Below, in pieces: positions 33,764-41,767 of a stretch of DNA of 64,000 bases. Numbering within the stretch: position 1 is the first letter of the stretch; every line of letters begins with the position of its first letter. Source of the DNA: Microbacterium immunditiarum (GTDB lineage: Bacteria > Actinomycetota > Actinomycetes > Actinomycetales > Microbacteriaceae); assembly GCF_013409785.1 (NCBI RefSeq), contig NZ_JACCBV010000001.1, positions 496,001 through 560,000 on the forward strand, read 5' to 3'. The position numbers were made by a program, and so were the translations under genes. The notes under the pieces are model-generated. The model had not been told where the DNA came from, ran no database searches, and saw nothing but the letters and a program-made list of their open reading frames with translations.

Positions 33764-34876
33764 CTACGCTAGCCCGCGGCCTACGTGCCCTTCTGGGAGG
33801 TCTTGAACAACGGATGCCGCGATCCCCAGTACCTTCTCGACAGACTCCTCCTCGCCGACGGAGACCCGGATGCCGTCGCCCGCGAACGGCCGGACGATGA
33901 GCCCGGCGCGCTCGAACCGTTCCGCGACGGCGAGCGTCTCCTCGCCGAGGGGGAACCACACGAAGTTGCCCTGTGCGTCGGGGATCGCCCATCCGAGGTC
34001 GCGCAGCGCCGCGACGAGCGCGTCACGCCGCCTCGCGATGACCGACACGCGCTCGAGCAGCTCGGCCTCGGCGTCGAGGCTCGCGAGCGCCGCGACCTCT
34101 GCCTGGGCCGTGACCGACAGCGGGATGCTCGCGCTGCGCGCGGCGTCGAGGATGCGCGGGTGGCCGATCGCGTAGCCGACCCGGAGCCCGGCGAGACCGT
34201 ACGCCTTCGAGAAGGTGCGGAGGACGACGACATTCTGATGCCCCGCGTTCCCGAGCACCCGAATGCCGTCGACCGACGTCGGGTCGGTGACGAACTCGGC
34301 GTAGGCCTCGTCGAGGATGACGAGCACGTCGGACGGCACCCGTTCGACGAACGCGTCGAACTCGGCCTGCGTCACGATCGGGCCGGTCGGGTTGTTCGGC
34401 GTGCAGACGATCACGGCACGAGTGCGGTCGTTCACGGCATCCGCCATCGCCTGCAGATCGTGCCGCGCGCCCTCGGCGAGCGGCACCATGACCGGCGTGG
34501 CGCCGGCGAGGACGGCGAGCCACGGATACGCCTCGAACGACCGCCACGCGAAGATGACCTCGTCGCCCGGACCCGACGTCGCGAGCACGAGCTGCGCGAG
34601 GATCGACACACTCCCCGCCCCGATGTGCACCTGCTCGGACGGAACGCCGAACCGCGCGGCCAGTCGCTCGCGCAGGCGGGCGGCCGTGGCATCCGGGTAG
34701 CGGTTCAAGGCCGATGCCGAGCGCACCGCTTCGAGCACGCCCGGAAGTGGGTCGAACGGGTTCTCGTTGCTCGACAGCTTGAACGCGTCGGATCCGGCCT
34801 GCTTGCCCTGCTTGTAGGGAGGCAGCGCCGCGATCTCGGGGCGGACGCGCACGGGGATCTCGGGGACGTCGGTCAC
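33764..34876 (-). CDS. HisC-like PLP aminotransferase (histidinol-phosphate/aromatic)
   Basis: A 370-residue class-I aminotransferase. LSSNENPFDPLP, NRYPDATAARLRERLA, CTPNNPTGP, DEAYAEF and FSKAYGLAGLRVGYAIG (with the PLP Lys in SKAYG) are the HisC/Pat pattern. The gene sits directly before E1alpha (4 bp), which suggests it may also make the 2-oxo acids used there; family members range from histidine synthesis to aromatic transamination, so specificity is open. The GTG start at 34876 lies 6 nt after TAGACT, a probable leaderless start. Confidence 0.82.
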   Translation of the reverse strand: MTDVPEIPVRVRPEIAALPPYKQGKQAGSDAFKLSSNENPFDPLPGVLEAVRSASALNRYPDATAARLRERLAARFGVPSEQVHIGAGSVSILAQLVLATSGPGDEVIFAWRSFEAYPWLAVLAGATPVMVPLAEGARHDLQAMADAVNDRTRAVIVCTPNNPTGPIVTQAEFDAFVERVPSDVLVILDEAYAEFVTDPTSVDGIRVLGNAGHQNVVVLRTFSKAYGLAGLRVGYAIGHPRILDAARSASIPLSVTAQAEVAALASLDAEAELLERVSVIARRRDALVAALRDLGWAIPDAQGNFVWFPLGEETLAVAERFERAGLIVRPFAGDGIRVSVGEEESVEKVLGIAASVVQDLPEGHVGRGLA

Positions 34877-34882
34877 GCCACG

Positions 34883-34888
34883 AGTCTA
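34883..34888 (-). promoter_or_regulatory. -10 box of the aminotransferase gene
   Basis: TAGACT on the minus strand, 6 nt before the GTG. No good -35 at 17 bp. One of several genes here with this spacing. Confidence 0.45.
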
Positions 34889-34992
34889 TGGAAGGGTTCG
34901 GCGCCCGTCCTCTCGCGCGGGTGTGCGGGGGCGGACGCCGCGCCGCGCAACCCTTCCCGCGCGTCGGACCCGCGTGCCAGACTGACGGGACT

Positions 34993-35382
34993 ATGGGGTT
35001 CCTCATCCGAGTCGTCGTCAACGCGTTCGCGATCTGGATCGTGACGCTCATCCCGGCACTGCAGGTGTCCGTCATCGCGTTTCCGCCGGGCGACACGCTG
35101 CAGTACATCCTGACCCTGCTCATCGTGGCCGCGCTGTTCGCCATCGTTAACACGATCATCGGCACGGTCATCAAAGTGCTGGCGTTCCCCATCTACATCC
35201 TGACGCTCGGCCTGATCGGCCTCGTCATCAATGCGTTCCTGCTGTGGCTGACCGCATGGCTCACGCACTGGTGGACGTGGGGCCTGCGCGTCGAGGACTT
35301 CTGGTGGGGCGTCGTCGCCGCCCTGATCATCTCGATCATCAACTGGGTGTTCGGCGTCATCCTGCGCCCGAAGAAGAGCTGA
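34993..35382 (+). CDS. Phage-holin-family-4-type (PF04020-like) membrane protein
   Basis: A 129-residue protein with four membrane segments: about 3-22, 32-58, 64-88 and 98-122. The NTIIGTVIKVLAFPIYILTLGLIGLVINAFLLWLTAWL core is represented by its FPxxxLTLGLxxLxxNxxLLWL pattern, the hallmark of this family. Despite the name, chromosomal copies are not phage holins and their role is unknown. The ATG at 34993 was chosen because the membrane part begins there. Its 3' end overlaps the convergent esterase gene by 26 bp. Confidence 0.82.
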   Translation: MGFLIRVVVNAFAIWIVTLIPALQVSVIAFPPGDTLQYILTLLIVAALFAIVNTIIGTVIKVLAFPIYILTLGLIGLVINAFLLWLTAWLTHWWTWGLRVEDFWWGVVAALIISIINWVFGVILRPKKS

Positions 35383-36751
35383 TCGATCCTGGCGGCTGCC
35401 CCGACGGCAACTCGTCGACGATCCGCCGCGCCCCGAACTCGCTGACCTCGACGTCGGCCGCCCCTCCCAGCCGCGCGAACACCTCCCGCACGCCCGCGAG
35501 GCGCGGGTCGTCCGACGCGTCGGTGAGAGCGGCGGTCTCGGCGTATGCCGTCAAACGGTGCGCGGGCAGCAGCGCGTCGTCGTACTCGACGGCCGGGTCG
35601 TAGACCCGCTCGACGACGACACTGCCGGATGCGCCCACCGGCGCCATGTGACCACCGCCCGCGAGCGCGGTCACGGGGTCGTCGCGGTGACGGATGCCGA
35701 CGGAGAGCGTGCCGGGACCGGCGTCCGCCTCGACCGGAGAGCCGTAGGTGACGAGCGTCTGCACGTCGTACTCCGCTTCGACCGCGAGGTGCGAGGAGAT
35801 CATCGCGCCCTGCGAGAAGCCGAACGCGTGGACGGTGTCGCCCGGACGGGCACCCGCGGCCGCGAGCGCCTCGACGGTAGCGGTGTACGACGCCGACTCG
35901 CGCCCGGTGTAGAGCTCAGTGTTCGAGGCGTTGTCCCACGCCTCGTAGCGGCCGAAGGCCTGCGACTGCATGCCCGCGACGTAGACGGCGAACTCGCGGC
36001 GTCCGTCGGGCATCGTGTACTTCTCGACCCGCACGCGCGAGCTGCCGTCGCCGTTCGGGATGCGCTGCGCCGCGTTCGCGAGCGACGTCGGCGCAGTGTT
36101 CGCGGACGCGCCGGGGCGCACGCGGCTGATCGCGACGGCGGCTGGTCCGCCGGTGAGCCGGTCCCCCTTCTCGATGAGTCCCGCCCGCGACAGCCCCGCC
36201 GCAGCCGCGAGAGCGAGGGTCGGCAGTCCCGCGGCAACGCCGCCGATCATCGCGCCGCGCTCGCTCACCTCTTCGCCCACGGTGAAGCCGAAGAGCGTCG
36301 ACTGCCTGGCCAGCTCGGACGGCCACATGACCGCCCGATCGAGCTCGAGACCGCGCGCCCCCTCCATCGCGTCGGGCCACTCGCTCATGAGCTGGTCGCG
36401 CTGCGCGTCGATCCGCGCGAGCGCGGGGGTGTCGCCCACGAGCAGGGCGGCGGCGTGACGGACGTTCAGCTCGACGAGCTCGTACACCGCGGCCGCCGAC
36501 TCGAGCTTCGCAGCAAGCTCGTCGGCGTGACGCCGAGCGTCGGCCAACCGTGCGAACACCAGCGCTGCGGAGTCAGCAGCCTCGCCGGCGCGCACGCGAT
36601 GAGCCCACAGGATGTGCTGCACGTACGACAGCCGCCCGCCGAGCTCCTCCAGCTCGGCGTTCGTCGCCGTGATCCGCGCTGCCGCGTGCCGCAGGGTATC
36701 GCTGTCGACGGCGACGGCGCCGCCCGAGCGGATCTCGAGCTCGTCCCCCAT
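35357..36751 (-). CDS. Esterase-like alpha/beta hydrolase with WXG100-like helical N-terminus
   Basis: A 464-residue protein I cannot name. Residues 1-105 are helical and Ala/Glu-rich (DTLRHAAARITATNAELEELGG), resembling type VII secretion-type helical hairpins. A hydrophobic Gly/Ala stretch near 165-185 follows. The C-terminal half has an alpha/beta hydrolase elbow HAFGFSQGAMI (Ser near residue 310), a YGSPVEAD strand and a candidate His in AGGGHMAP. It starts by TGATG overlap with a small helical protein gene. The pairing suggests a secreted or wall-located hydrolase with its partner. Confidence 0.65.
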   Translation of the reverse strand: MGDELEIRSGGAVAVDSDTLRHAAARITATNAELEELGGRLSYVQHILWAHRVRAGEAADSAALVFARLADARRHADELAAKLESAAAVYELVELNVRHAAALLVGDTPALARIDAQRDQLMSEWPDAMEGARGLELDRAVMWPSELARQSTLFGFTVGEEVSERGAMIGGVAAGLPTLALAAAAGLSRAGLIEKGDRLTGGPAAVAISRVRPGASANTAPTSLANAAQRIPNGDGSSRVRVEKYTMPDGRREFAVYVAGMQSQAFGRYEAWDNASNTELYTGRESASYTATVEALAAAGARPGDTVHAFGFSQGAMISSHLAVEAEYDVQTLVTYGSPVEADAGPGTLSVGIRHRDDPVTALAGGGHMAPVGASGSVVVERVYDPAVEYDDALLPAHRLTAYAETAALTDASDDPRLAGVREVFARLGGAADVEVSEFGARRIVDELPSGQPPGSISSSSGAG

Positions 36752-37047
36752 CAGCAGTCGTCCCACACCGCGAGCGCGACCCGATCGCGAGCGTCGGCCG
36801 CGAGGATGCGAGCGGTCTCGGTCGGACAGTAGAGCGACGAGATCTCGCCGGCCCACTCCTCGGCACGCTCGTGGAAGGCGGCCGCCGCGCGCGCGTGCCA
36901 ATCGGTGAGCGCCACGAGACCGCGCGCTTCGGCGGTCACCTCGAGGATCCGATCCGCAAGCGCGGCGAGGGCGCGCACGACGCCGTCGAGCTCCTCGATG
37001 ACGGCGAGCTGGTGCGGCGGGGCGTCGCAAGCGAGGGCGAAGGGCAT
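36751..37047 (-). CDS. Small helical protein, partner of the esterase-like gene
   Basis: A 98-residue protein of unknown function. It is largely alpha-helical by composition, with DWHARAAAAFHERAEEWAGEI in the middle: the W-x-A-x-A-A-x-x-F spacing resembles WXG100-like proteins, though no true WxG turn is present. Its stop and the next ATG share a base (TGATG), so the two are made together. Divergent from the phosphatase gene. Confidence 0.6.
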   Translation of the reverse strand: MPFALACDAPPHQLAVIEELDGVVRALAALADRILEVTAEARGLVALTDWHARAAAAFHERAEEWAGEISSLYCPTETARILAADARDRVALAVWDDC

Positions 37048-37201
37048 GGGTCCATCGTGCGGACGCCGACGTCCCCGCGACCGCGCGCACGAGCGCCGTG
37101 TGCGATGCCGACGACAGGCGTGCGCTGGGGAGGAGCGGAGGCGGGGCATCCGTGTCTCGCACATCGGGCACCGACCCCTTGACCAGGGCGCGAGCCGCGC
37201 C

Positions 37202-37720
37202 ATGATGGAACCCATGACCGCGAGCGTCATCGAGCCGTTCCGCGTCGTCTTCGTCTGCACCGGGAACATCTGCCGCTCCCCGATGGCCGACATCGTGTTC
37301 CGAGGGTTCGCGGATGCCGCGGGCCTGGGCCACCGGATCGCCTCGAGCAGCGCGGGCACCGGCGACTGGCACGTCGGCGAACGCGCCGACCAGCGCACAG
37401 TCGAGGCGCTGTCGAGGCGCGGCTACGACGGCACGCACCATCGCGCGCGACAGTTCACCCACGATGACTTCGTGCGCAACGACCTCATCGTGGCACTCGA
37501 CCGCTCGCACGAGCGGATCCTGAGGGGGTGGGCACGCGGGCACTCCGACGCCGACAAGATCGCGCTTCTCATGTCGTTCGACAACGCCGCACACACTCTC
37601 GACGTCCCCGACCCGTACTACGCGGGCCCGGCGATGTTCGACGAGGTGCTCGGTATGATCGAGAGTGCGAGCCGGGCACTCTTCCGGCAGCTCGAACCCG
37701 CGGTCCGCACCGCGATCTGA
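37202..37720 (+). CDS. Low-molecular-weight protein-tyrosine phosphatase
   Basis: A protein of about 172 residues. The active-site loop VCTGNICRSP (C-x5-R-S) is near the N-terminus and the general-acid Asp is in DVPDPYY near residue 138. These enzymes remove phosphate from tyrosine or arginine residues. Three in-frame ATGs (37202, 37205, 37214) are possible and none has a clear ribosome binding site; I give the first. It is 79 bp upstream of purB on the same strand. Confidence 0.85.
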   Translation: MMEPMTASVIEPFRVVFVCTGNICRSPMADIVFRGFADAAGLGHRIASSSAGTGDWHVGERADQRTVEALSRRGYDGTHHRARQFTHDDFVRNDLIVALDRSHERILRGWARGHSDADKIALLMSFDNAAHTLDVPDPYYAGPAMFDEVLGMIESASRALFRQLEPAVRTAI

Positions 37721-37799
37721 ACAGGTCGGCGGCGATCGCCGAGCATCGAACGTCCCCGGCTCCGGCCCCAGCCGATCAGCCGCGTCCGACGGGAGTCCC

Positions 37800-39179
37800 G
37801 TGACCGATTTCCCCGCCCAGTCCCTCAGCCCGCTCGATGGCCGCTACCGCGCCGCCGTCGCGCCGCTCGCCGAGTACCTCTCCGAGGCGGGCCTCAACCG
37901 CGCCCGCGTCGAGGTCGAGGTCGAGTGGCTCATCGCGCTGACCGACAACATGCTGTTCGGCACGACGCCGCTCTCCGAGGAGCTGAAGCTGCGCCTGCGC
38001 GCGCTCTACCTCGACTTCGGGCAGGCGGAGATCGACTGGCTCGCCGAGCGCGAGGCCGTCACGCGCCACGACGTGAAGGCGGTCGAGTACCTCGTGCGCG
38101 ACCGCCTGTCGAAGCTCGGTCTCGACGCGATCGCCGAGCTCACCCACTTCGCGTGCACGAGCGAGGACATCAACTCGACCTCGTACGCGCTCATCGTCAA
38201 GCGCGCCGTCACCGACGTGTGGCTGCCGAAGCTGCGGACGGTGATCGGGTCGCTGCATTCGCTCGCGGCGAAGCACCGCGACGCCGCGATGCTGTCGCGC
38301 ACGCACGGGCAGCCCGCGACGCCCACGACGATGGGCAAGGAGCTCGCGGTGTTCGCGTGGCGCCTCGAGCGCGTCGCGGCGCAGGTCGCGGCATCCGATT
38401 ACCTCGCGAAGTTCTCGGGCGCGACAGGCACGTGGTCGGCGCACGTCGCGGCCGACCCGAAGGTCGACTGGCCGCTCATCACGCGCGAGTTCATCGAGTC
38501 GCTGGGCCTGGGCTTCAACCCGCTCACGACGCAGATCGAGTCGCACGACTGGCAGGTCGAACTGTACGACCGCGTGCGGCACGCGGGCGGCATCCTGCAC
38601 AACCTCGCGACCGACGTCTGGACGTACATCTCGCTCGGTTACTTCGCGCAGATCCCCGTCGCCGGCGCGACGGGGTCCTCGACGATGCCGCACAAGATCA
38701 ACCCCATCCGCTTCGAGAACGCCGAGGCGAACCTCGAGATCTCGGGCGGGCTGTTCACGACCCTCGCGTCGACGCTCGTGACGTCCCGCCTGCAACGCGA
38801 CCTCACCGACTCGACGACGCAGCGCAACATCGGCGTCGCGTTCGGCCACTCGCTGCTCGCGCTCGACAACCTCGAGCGCGGCCTGCGCGAGATCTCGCTC
38901 GCCGAGGACGTGCTGCGCGCCGACCTCGACGCGAACTGGGAGGTGCTGGCCGAGGCGATCCAGACGGTGGTCCGCGCCGAGATCGCGGCGGGCCACTCGT
39001 CGATCACCGATCCCTACGCGCTTCTCAAGGACCTCACGCGCGGCCGCCGCGTCGGCGCCGAGCAACTGGCCGAGTTCGTCAACGGACTCGACATCACGGA
39101 TGCCGCGAAGCAGCGTCTCCTCGCGCTGACGCCCGCGACCTACACAGGTCTCGCGGCGTCGCTCGTCGACGAGGCCTGA
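37800..39179 (+). CDS. purB: Adenylosuccinate lyase
   Basis: A 459-residue lyase that cleaves SAICAR and adenylosuccinate in purine synthesis. The N-terminus LSPLDGRYR, THFACTSEDINSTSYAL, RTHGQPATPTTMGKE and the superfamily loop GSSTMPHKINPIRFENAE are diagnostic of the long PurB form. The start is a GTG at 37800, where the family N-terminus begins. It is probably transcribed with the phosphatase gene. Very confident in function. Confidence 0.95.
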   Translation: MTDFPAQSLSPLDGRYRAAVAPLAEYLSEAGLNRARVEVEVEWLIALTDNMLFGTTPLSEELKLRLRALYLDFGQAEIDWLAEREAVTRHDVKAVEYLVRDRLSKLGLDAIAELTHFACTSEDINSTSYALIVKRAVTDVWLPKLRTVIGSLHSLAAKHRDAAMLSRTHGQPATPTTMGKELAVFAWRLERVAAQVAASDYLAKFSGATGTWSAHVAADPKVDWPLITREFIESLGLGFNPLTTQIESHDWQVELYDRVRHAGGILHNLATDVWTYISLGYFAQIPVAGATGSSTMPHKINPIRFENAEANLEISGGLFTTLASTLVTSRLQRDLTDSTTQRNIGVAFGHSLLALDNLERGLREISLAEDVLRADLDANWEVLAEAIQTVVRAEIAAGHSSITDPYALLKDLTRGRRVGAEQLAEFVNGLDITDAAKQRLLALTPATYTGLAASLVDEA

Positions 39180-39200
39180 GGCGCGGACGCCCGCGCGGCG

Positions 39201-39560
39201 TCAGGACTCGCGGGTGTCGGGGGCTGGGGCATCCGGCTCGTCGCTCGGCCGCTTGTCCGGCTTCTGCGCGGCCTTGCGCTCGTCCTTCTCGACGAGCACC
39301 GGGCGGTCGACCGTCTTCTGCACATCGGCGGGGTCGACCGCCAGGAGCATGAGCGCGAGGCCGACGAGCGCCACGATGAACGTGATGCCGGCGACGACGG
39401 CGGCGAACACGAGCGCGCGACCCTGCTGATCGGGCGTTCGGCTCTGGAAGAATCCCATCGACACGAGGGTCACGACCCCGGCGAAGACGGCGGCCAGCAG
39501 CGCGAGGCCGAGCAGTTGCAGCGGCTTCATGAGGGCGCGTCGAGTCGGCCGGTCGGTCAT
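39201..39560 (-). CDS. Small two-segment membrane protein, unknown
   Basis: A 119-residue protein with two membrane helices (about 13-36 and 47-72) and a charged C-terminal tail of 45 residues ending PDAPAPDTRES. I do not recognise a family beyond that. It starts by ATGA overlap with the upstream six-segment membrane protein gene, so the two are coupled. Convergent with purB. Confidence 0.65.
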   Translation of the reverse strand: MTDRPTRRALMKPLQLLGLALLAAVFAGVVTLVSMGFFQSRTPDQQGRALVFAAVVAGITFIVALVGLALMLLAVDPADVQKTVDRPVLVEKDERKAAQKPDKRPSDEPDAPAPDTRES

Positions 39561-40237
39561 GCGGAACCTCCGTCGTGGGTGGCGGGCGACTCGGCCGGCG
39601 CAGGCTGCGGCTGGGGCTGCGGCTTGCGCGGCGAGAAGCCCGCGATCGCGAGGTACACCGCGACGATCGCGGCGTATCCCCCGAAGATGCCGACGGCGAG
39701 GATGATGCCCGTCAGCGTGAATGTCTGGCCGGCTTCGGCCACGGTGTATTCGAGCGAGAACCCGACCGGCACGAGCGGGAGGGCAACGGCGAGCGCGAGG
39801 GTCAGCACGCCGACGACGACGGCGTCGCGAGCCTCGGATGCCGGACCCAGCGCCGCCTCGCCGCGCTTCGCCGCACGCAGCGCGCGCCAGCCCGAGATCG
39901 TCTCGACGAGCCCGGCGGTGAACGCCCACGCGATGACGAGCACGAAGAAGAGGATCGTCGAACGCAGCGGCGGGAGTCCTCCGGCCATGCCCGCGAGGAC
40001 CGACACGAGTCCGAGCAGGACGGCCGGCCAGCGACGCCGCACGGGGTACACGAGCCATGCCGATACGAGCATGACGATGCCCGTCGCGAGCGCGAAGCCG
40101 CTGAACACGGCGAGGCCGACGTCGGCGGAGTGATCGGGCGAGAACGTGATCATGACCGCGGCGATCCCCGCGAAGATGGCGCGCGCGAGCTGGACGTGCC
40201 AGACCTCGAAGGCGCGGGACTGCGGGGATGTGCTCAC
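39557..40237 (-). CDS. DUF308/HdeD-like membrane protein
   Basis: A 226-residue protein with about six membrane segments and a Pro/Gln-rich C-terminus (RKPQPQPQPAPAE). The pattern WAFTAGLVETISGWRALRA resembles HdeD/DUF308 proteins, whose function outside acid stress in enterics is unclear. The GTG at 40237 has GAGGAA upstream. It is coupled to the small membrane protein after it. Confidence 0.65.
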   Translation of the reverse strand: MSTSPQSRAFEVWHVQLARAIFAGIAAVMITFSPDHSADVGLAVFSGFALATGIVMLVSAWLVYPVRRRWPAVLLGLVSVLAGMAGGLPPLRSTILFFVLVIAWAFTAGLVETISGWRALRAAKRGEAALGPASEARDAVVVGVLTLALAVALPLVPVGFSLEYTVAEAGQTFTLTGIILAVGIFGGYAAIVAVYLAIAGFSPRKPQPQPQPAPAESPATHDGGSA

Positions 40238-40321
40238 GGATGTTCCTCGACGTGAAGGGGACCCCTCCAGTCTAGGCCGCGGCGCGAACCCGCCCCTGAC
40301 CGGGCTGCTTCGCCCGGTGAT

Positions 40322-40405
40322 CGCCGAGTGCACGGCTTCTCGTCGAGTGCACGACTTCGCCGCGTCGACATGTCGTGCACTCGGCGCCAAGTCGTGCACT
40401 CGGCG
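40322..40405. repeat. Four-armed palindromic repeat, copy 2
   Basis: Arms GCCGAGTGCACGGCTTC (from 40323) and GTCGAGTGCACGACTTCG (from 40342) face inverted arms ATGTCGTGCACTCGGCG (40370-40386) and AAGTCGTGCACTCGGCG (40389-40405). Same layout as at 1430-1511. It lies between two minus-strand genes. Confidence 0.8.
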
Positions 40406-40440
40406 GCGGCGCGGGCGCGGGCGGGATCCAGGCTCCGTGC

Positions 40441-40755
40441 TCAGCCACCGGGTGCCGGCGCGGCTCCGATCCCGCGGTGGGCCGCCCACCGCTCGGCGGC
40501 GCGACCGGCGGCGGACTCCACGAGCGCGACGAGCTCGGGGCGATCCGGCATCCGGAACGGGACGTAGCCCGACCGCCCGCCCTCGAGCGGCCTCCCGTAC
40601 GCCTTGACCGCGAGCGTGCCGTCGGGCATCAGCCGGACGTTGAGCGTGTGCAGCTCGAACCTCTGCCCGCGGCGCGCGTCCGTCCACCGCAGCTCTTCGG
40701 GGATCGTGACGTTGATCGCGAGCGCGCTCACCTCGACTTCGCCGAACTCAGCCAT
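40441..40755 (-). CDS. Hypothetical protein
   Basis: A 104-residue soluble protein I do not recognise. It is rich in beta strands in the first 75 residues (ALAINVTIPEELRW ... LHTLNVRLMPDGTLAVKAYGRP) and helical near the end. The ATG at 40755 has no ribosome binding site and lies 6 nt after GAGAAT, a weak -10, so it may be leaderless. Codon use and frame conservation look real; function unknown. Confidence 0.55.
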   Translation of the reverse strand: MAEFGEVEVSALAINVTIPEELRWTDARRGQRFELHTLNVRLMPDGTLAVKAYGRPLEGGRSGYVPFRMPDRPELVALVESAAGRAAERWAAHRGIGAAPAPGG

Positions 40756-40810
40756 CCGCCCATTCTCGCGCGGCGGGCTTCACCTGGCGACAGGTACCCG
40801 GAACGCCGAA

Positions 40811-41695
40811 TCACGCCGCGCGGGCGGCCGCGAGATGAAGTGCCCCGATCACCCCCGCGCGGTCGCCGAGGCCCGGCGGCACGAGGTAGGTGTCGGGATG
40901 ATTCGACGGATGCTCCGCCCCCAGCGCCCCGCGGATCTCGCGCACGGACGCCTCGCGCACCGCGTCGAGAAGTCCCGGGATCTTCATGGCCCCGCCTCCG
41001 ATGACGATCCGCTGCGGCCGGTACGCGTAGGTCACGGTGGCGATGAGCTGGCCGAGGTAGTGCGCCTCCGTCTCGACCGCGCGTTCGAGGAGGTCGCCGA
41101 GCTCTCGCGTGGGGCGACCCCACCGCTTCGCGATCGCCGGTCCTGCAGCAAGGCCCTCGACGCAATCGCCGCCGTGGAAAGGGCACACTCCCGCGAAGTC
41201 GTCGTCGGGGTGGCGCCGCATCGCGATGTGCCCGAGCTCGGGGTGCGCGGTGTCCGAGAAGGGACGTCCGCCGATGAGTGCCCCGACTCCCACTCCGGTG
41301 CCGATCGTGATGTATGCCGAATCGAGAATGCCGCTGCTCGCGCCCAGCGCGTGCTCGCCGAGAGCCGCTCCCGTGACGTCCGAGACGATCGTGTGCGGGC
41401 GTCCGCCCACGAGATCGGCCAGCGGAGCGCCCGCCCATCCGGGCTTCGGAGTGGCGGTCACCGAACCGAACCCCGGGGAGTTCGGATCGATGTCGACGGG
41501 ACCGAACGCGGCAATTCCTGCGTGCGTGATCCCCTCATGCCGCTCGAGGAATGCGCGCAGCCGCGCCCCGACCTCCTCGGGTGCCGTGGTCGGGATCTCG
41601 ATCTCGTCGATGATGCGTCCGGGGTCGTCCACGCGGGCCACGGCCGCGACGATCTTGGTTCCTCCGGTCTCGACTCCGGCGATGAGCTGCGTCAT
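40811..41695 (-). CDS. ROK-family sugar kinase, fructokinase-like
   Basis: A 294-residue ROK kinase. The phosphate loop is AGVETGGTKIVAAV near the N-terminus; the ATP motif is ITIGTGVGVG; the zinc motif reads HPELGHIAMRRHPDDDFAGVCPFHGGDCVEGLAAGPA in outline, with His, three Cys and the fructokinase-type CPFHGxCVEGL arrangement. This pattern points to fructokinase of the YdhR/GmuE group rather than glucokinase. It is divergent from the monooxygenase gene, and no sugar transporter is adjacent. Confidence 0.82.
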   Translation of the reverse strand: MTQLIAGVETGGTKIVAAVARVDDPGRIIDEIEIPTTAPEEVGARLRAFLERHEGITHAGIAAFGPVDIDPNSPGFGSVTATPKPGWAGAPLADLVGGRPHTIVSDVTGAALGEHALGASSGILDSAYITIGTGVGVGALIGGRPFSDTAHPELGHIAMRRHPDDDFAGVCPFHGGDCVEGLAAGPAIAKRWGRPTRELGDLLERAVETEAHYLGQLIATVTYAYRPQRIVIGGGAMKIPGLLDAVREASVREIRGALGAEHPSNHPDTYLVPPGLGDRAGVIGALHLAAARAA

Positions 41696-41767
41696 GACGA
41701 CAACGCTAGGCCACGGGCGACGGATGCCGCGCGGAAGGTTCCGCGACGGCCGGCTGTTGCATCCGCC

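Noticed and set aside
34993..35382. Phage or lysis gene
   Set aside because: The holin family 4 label applies to many chromosomal proteins, and no other phage gene is near.
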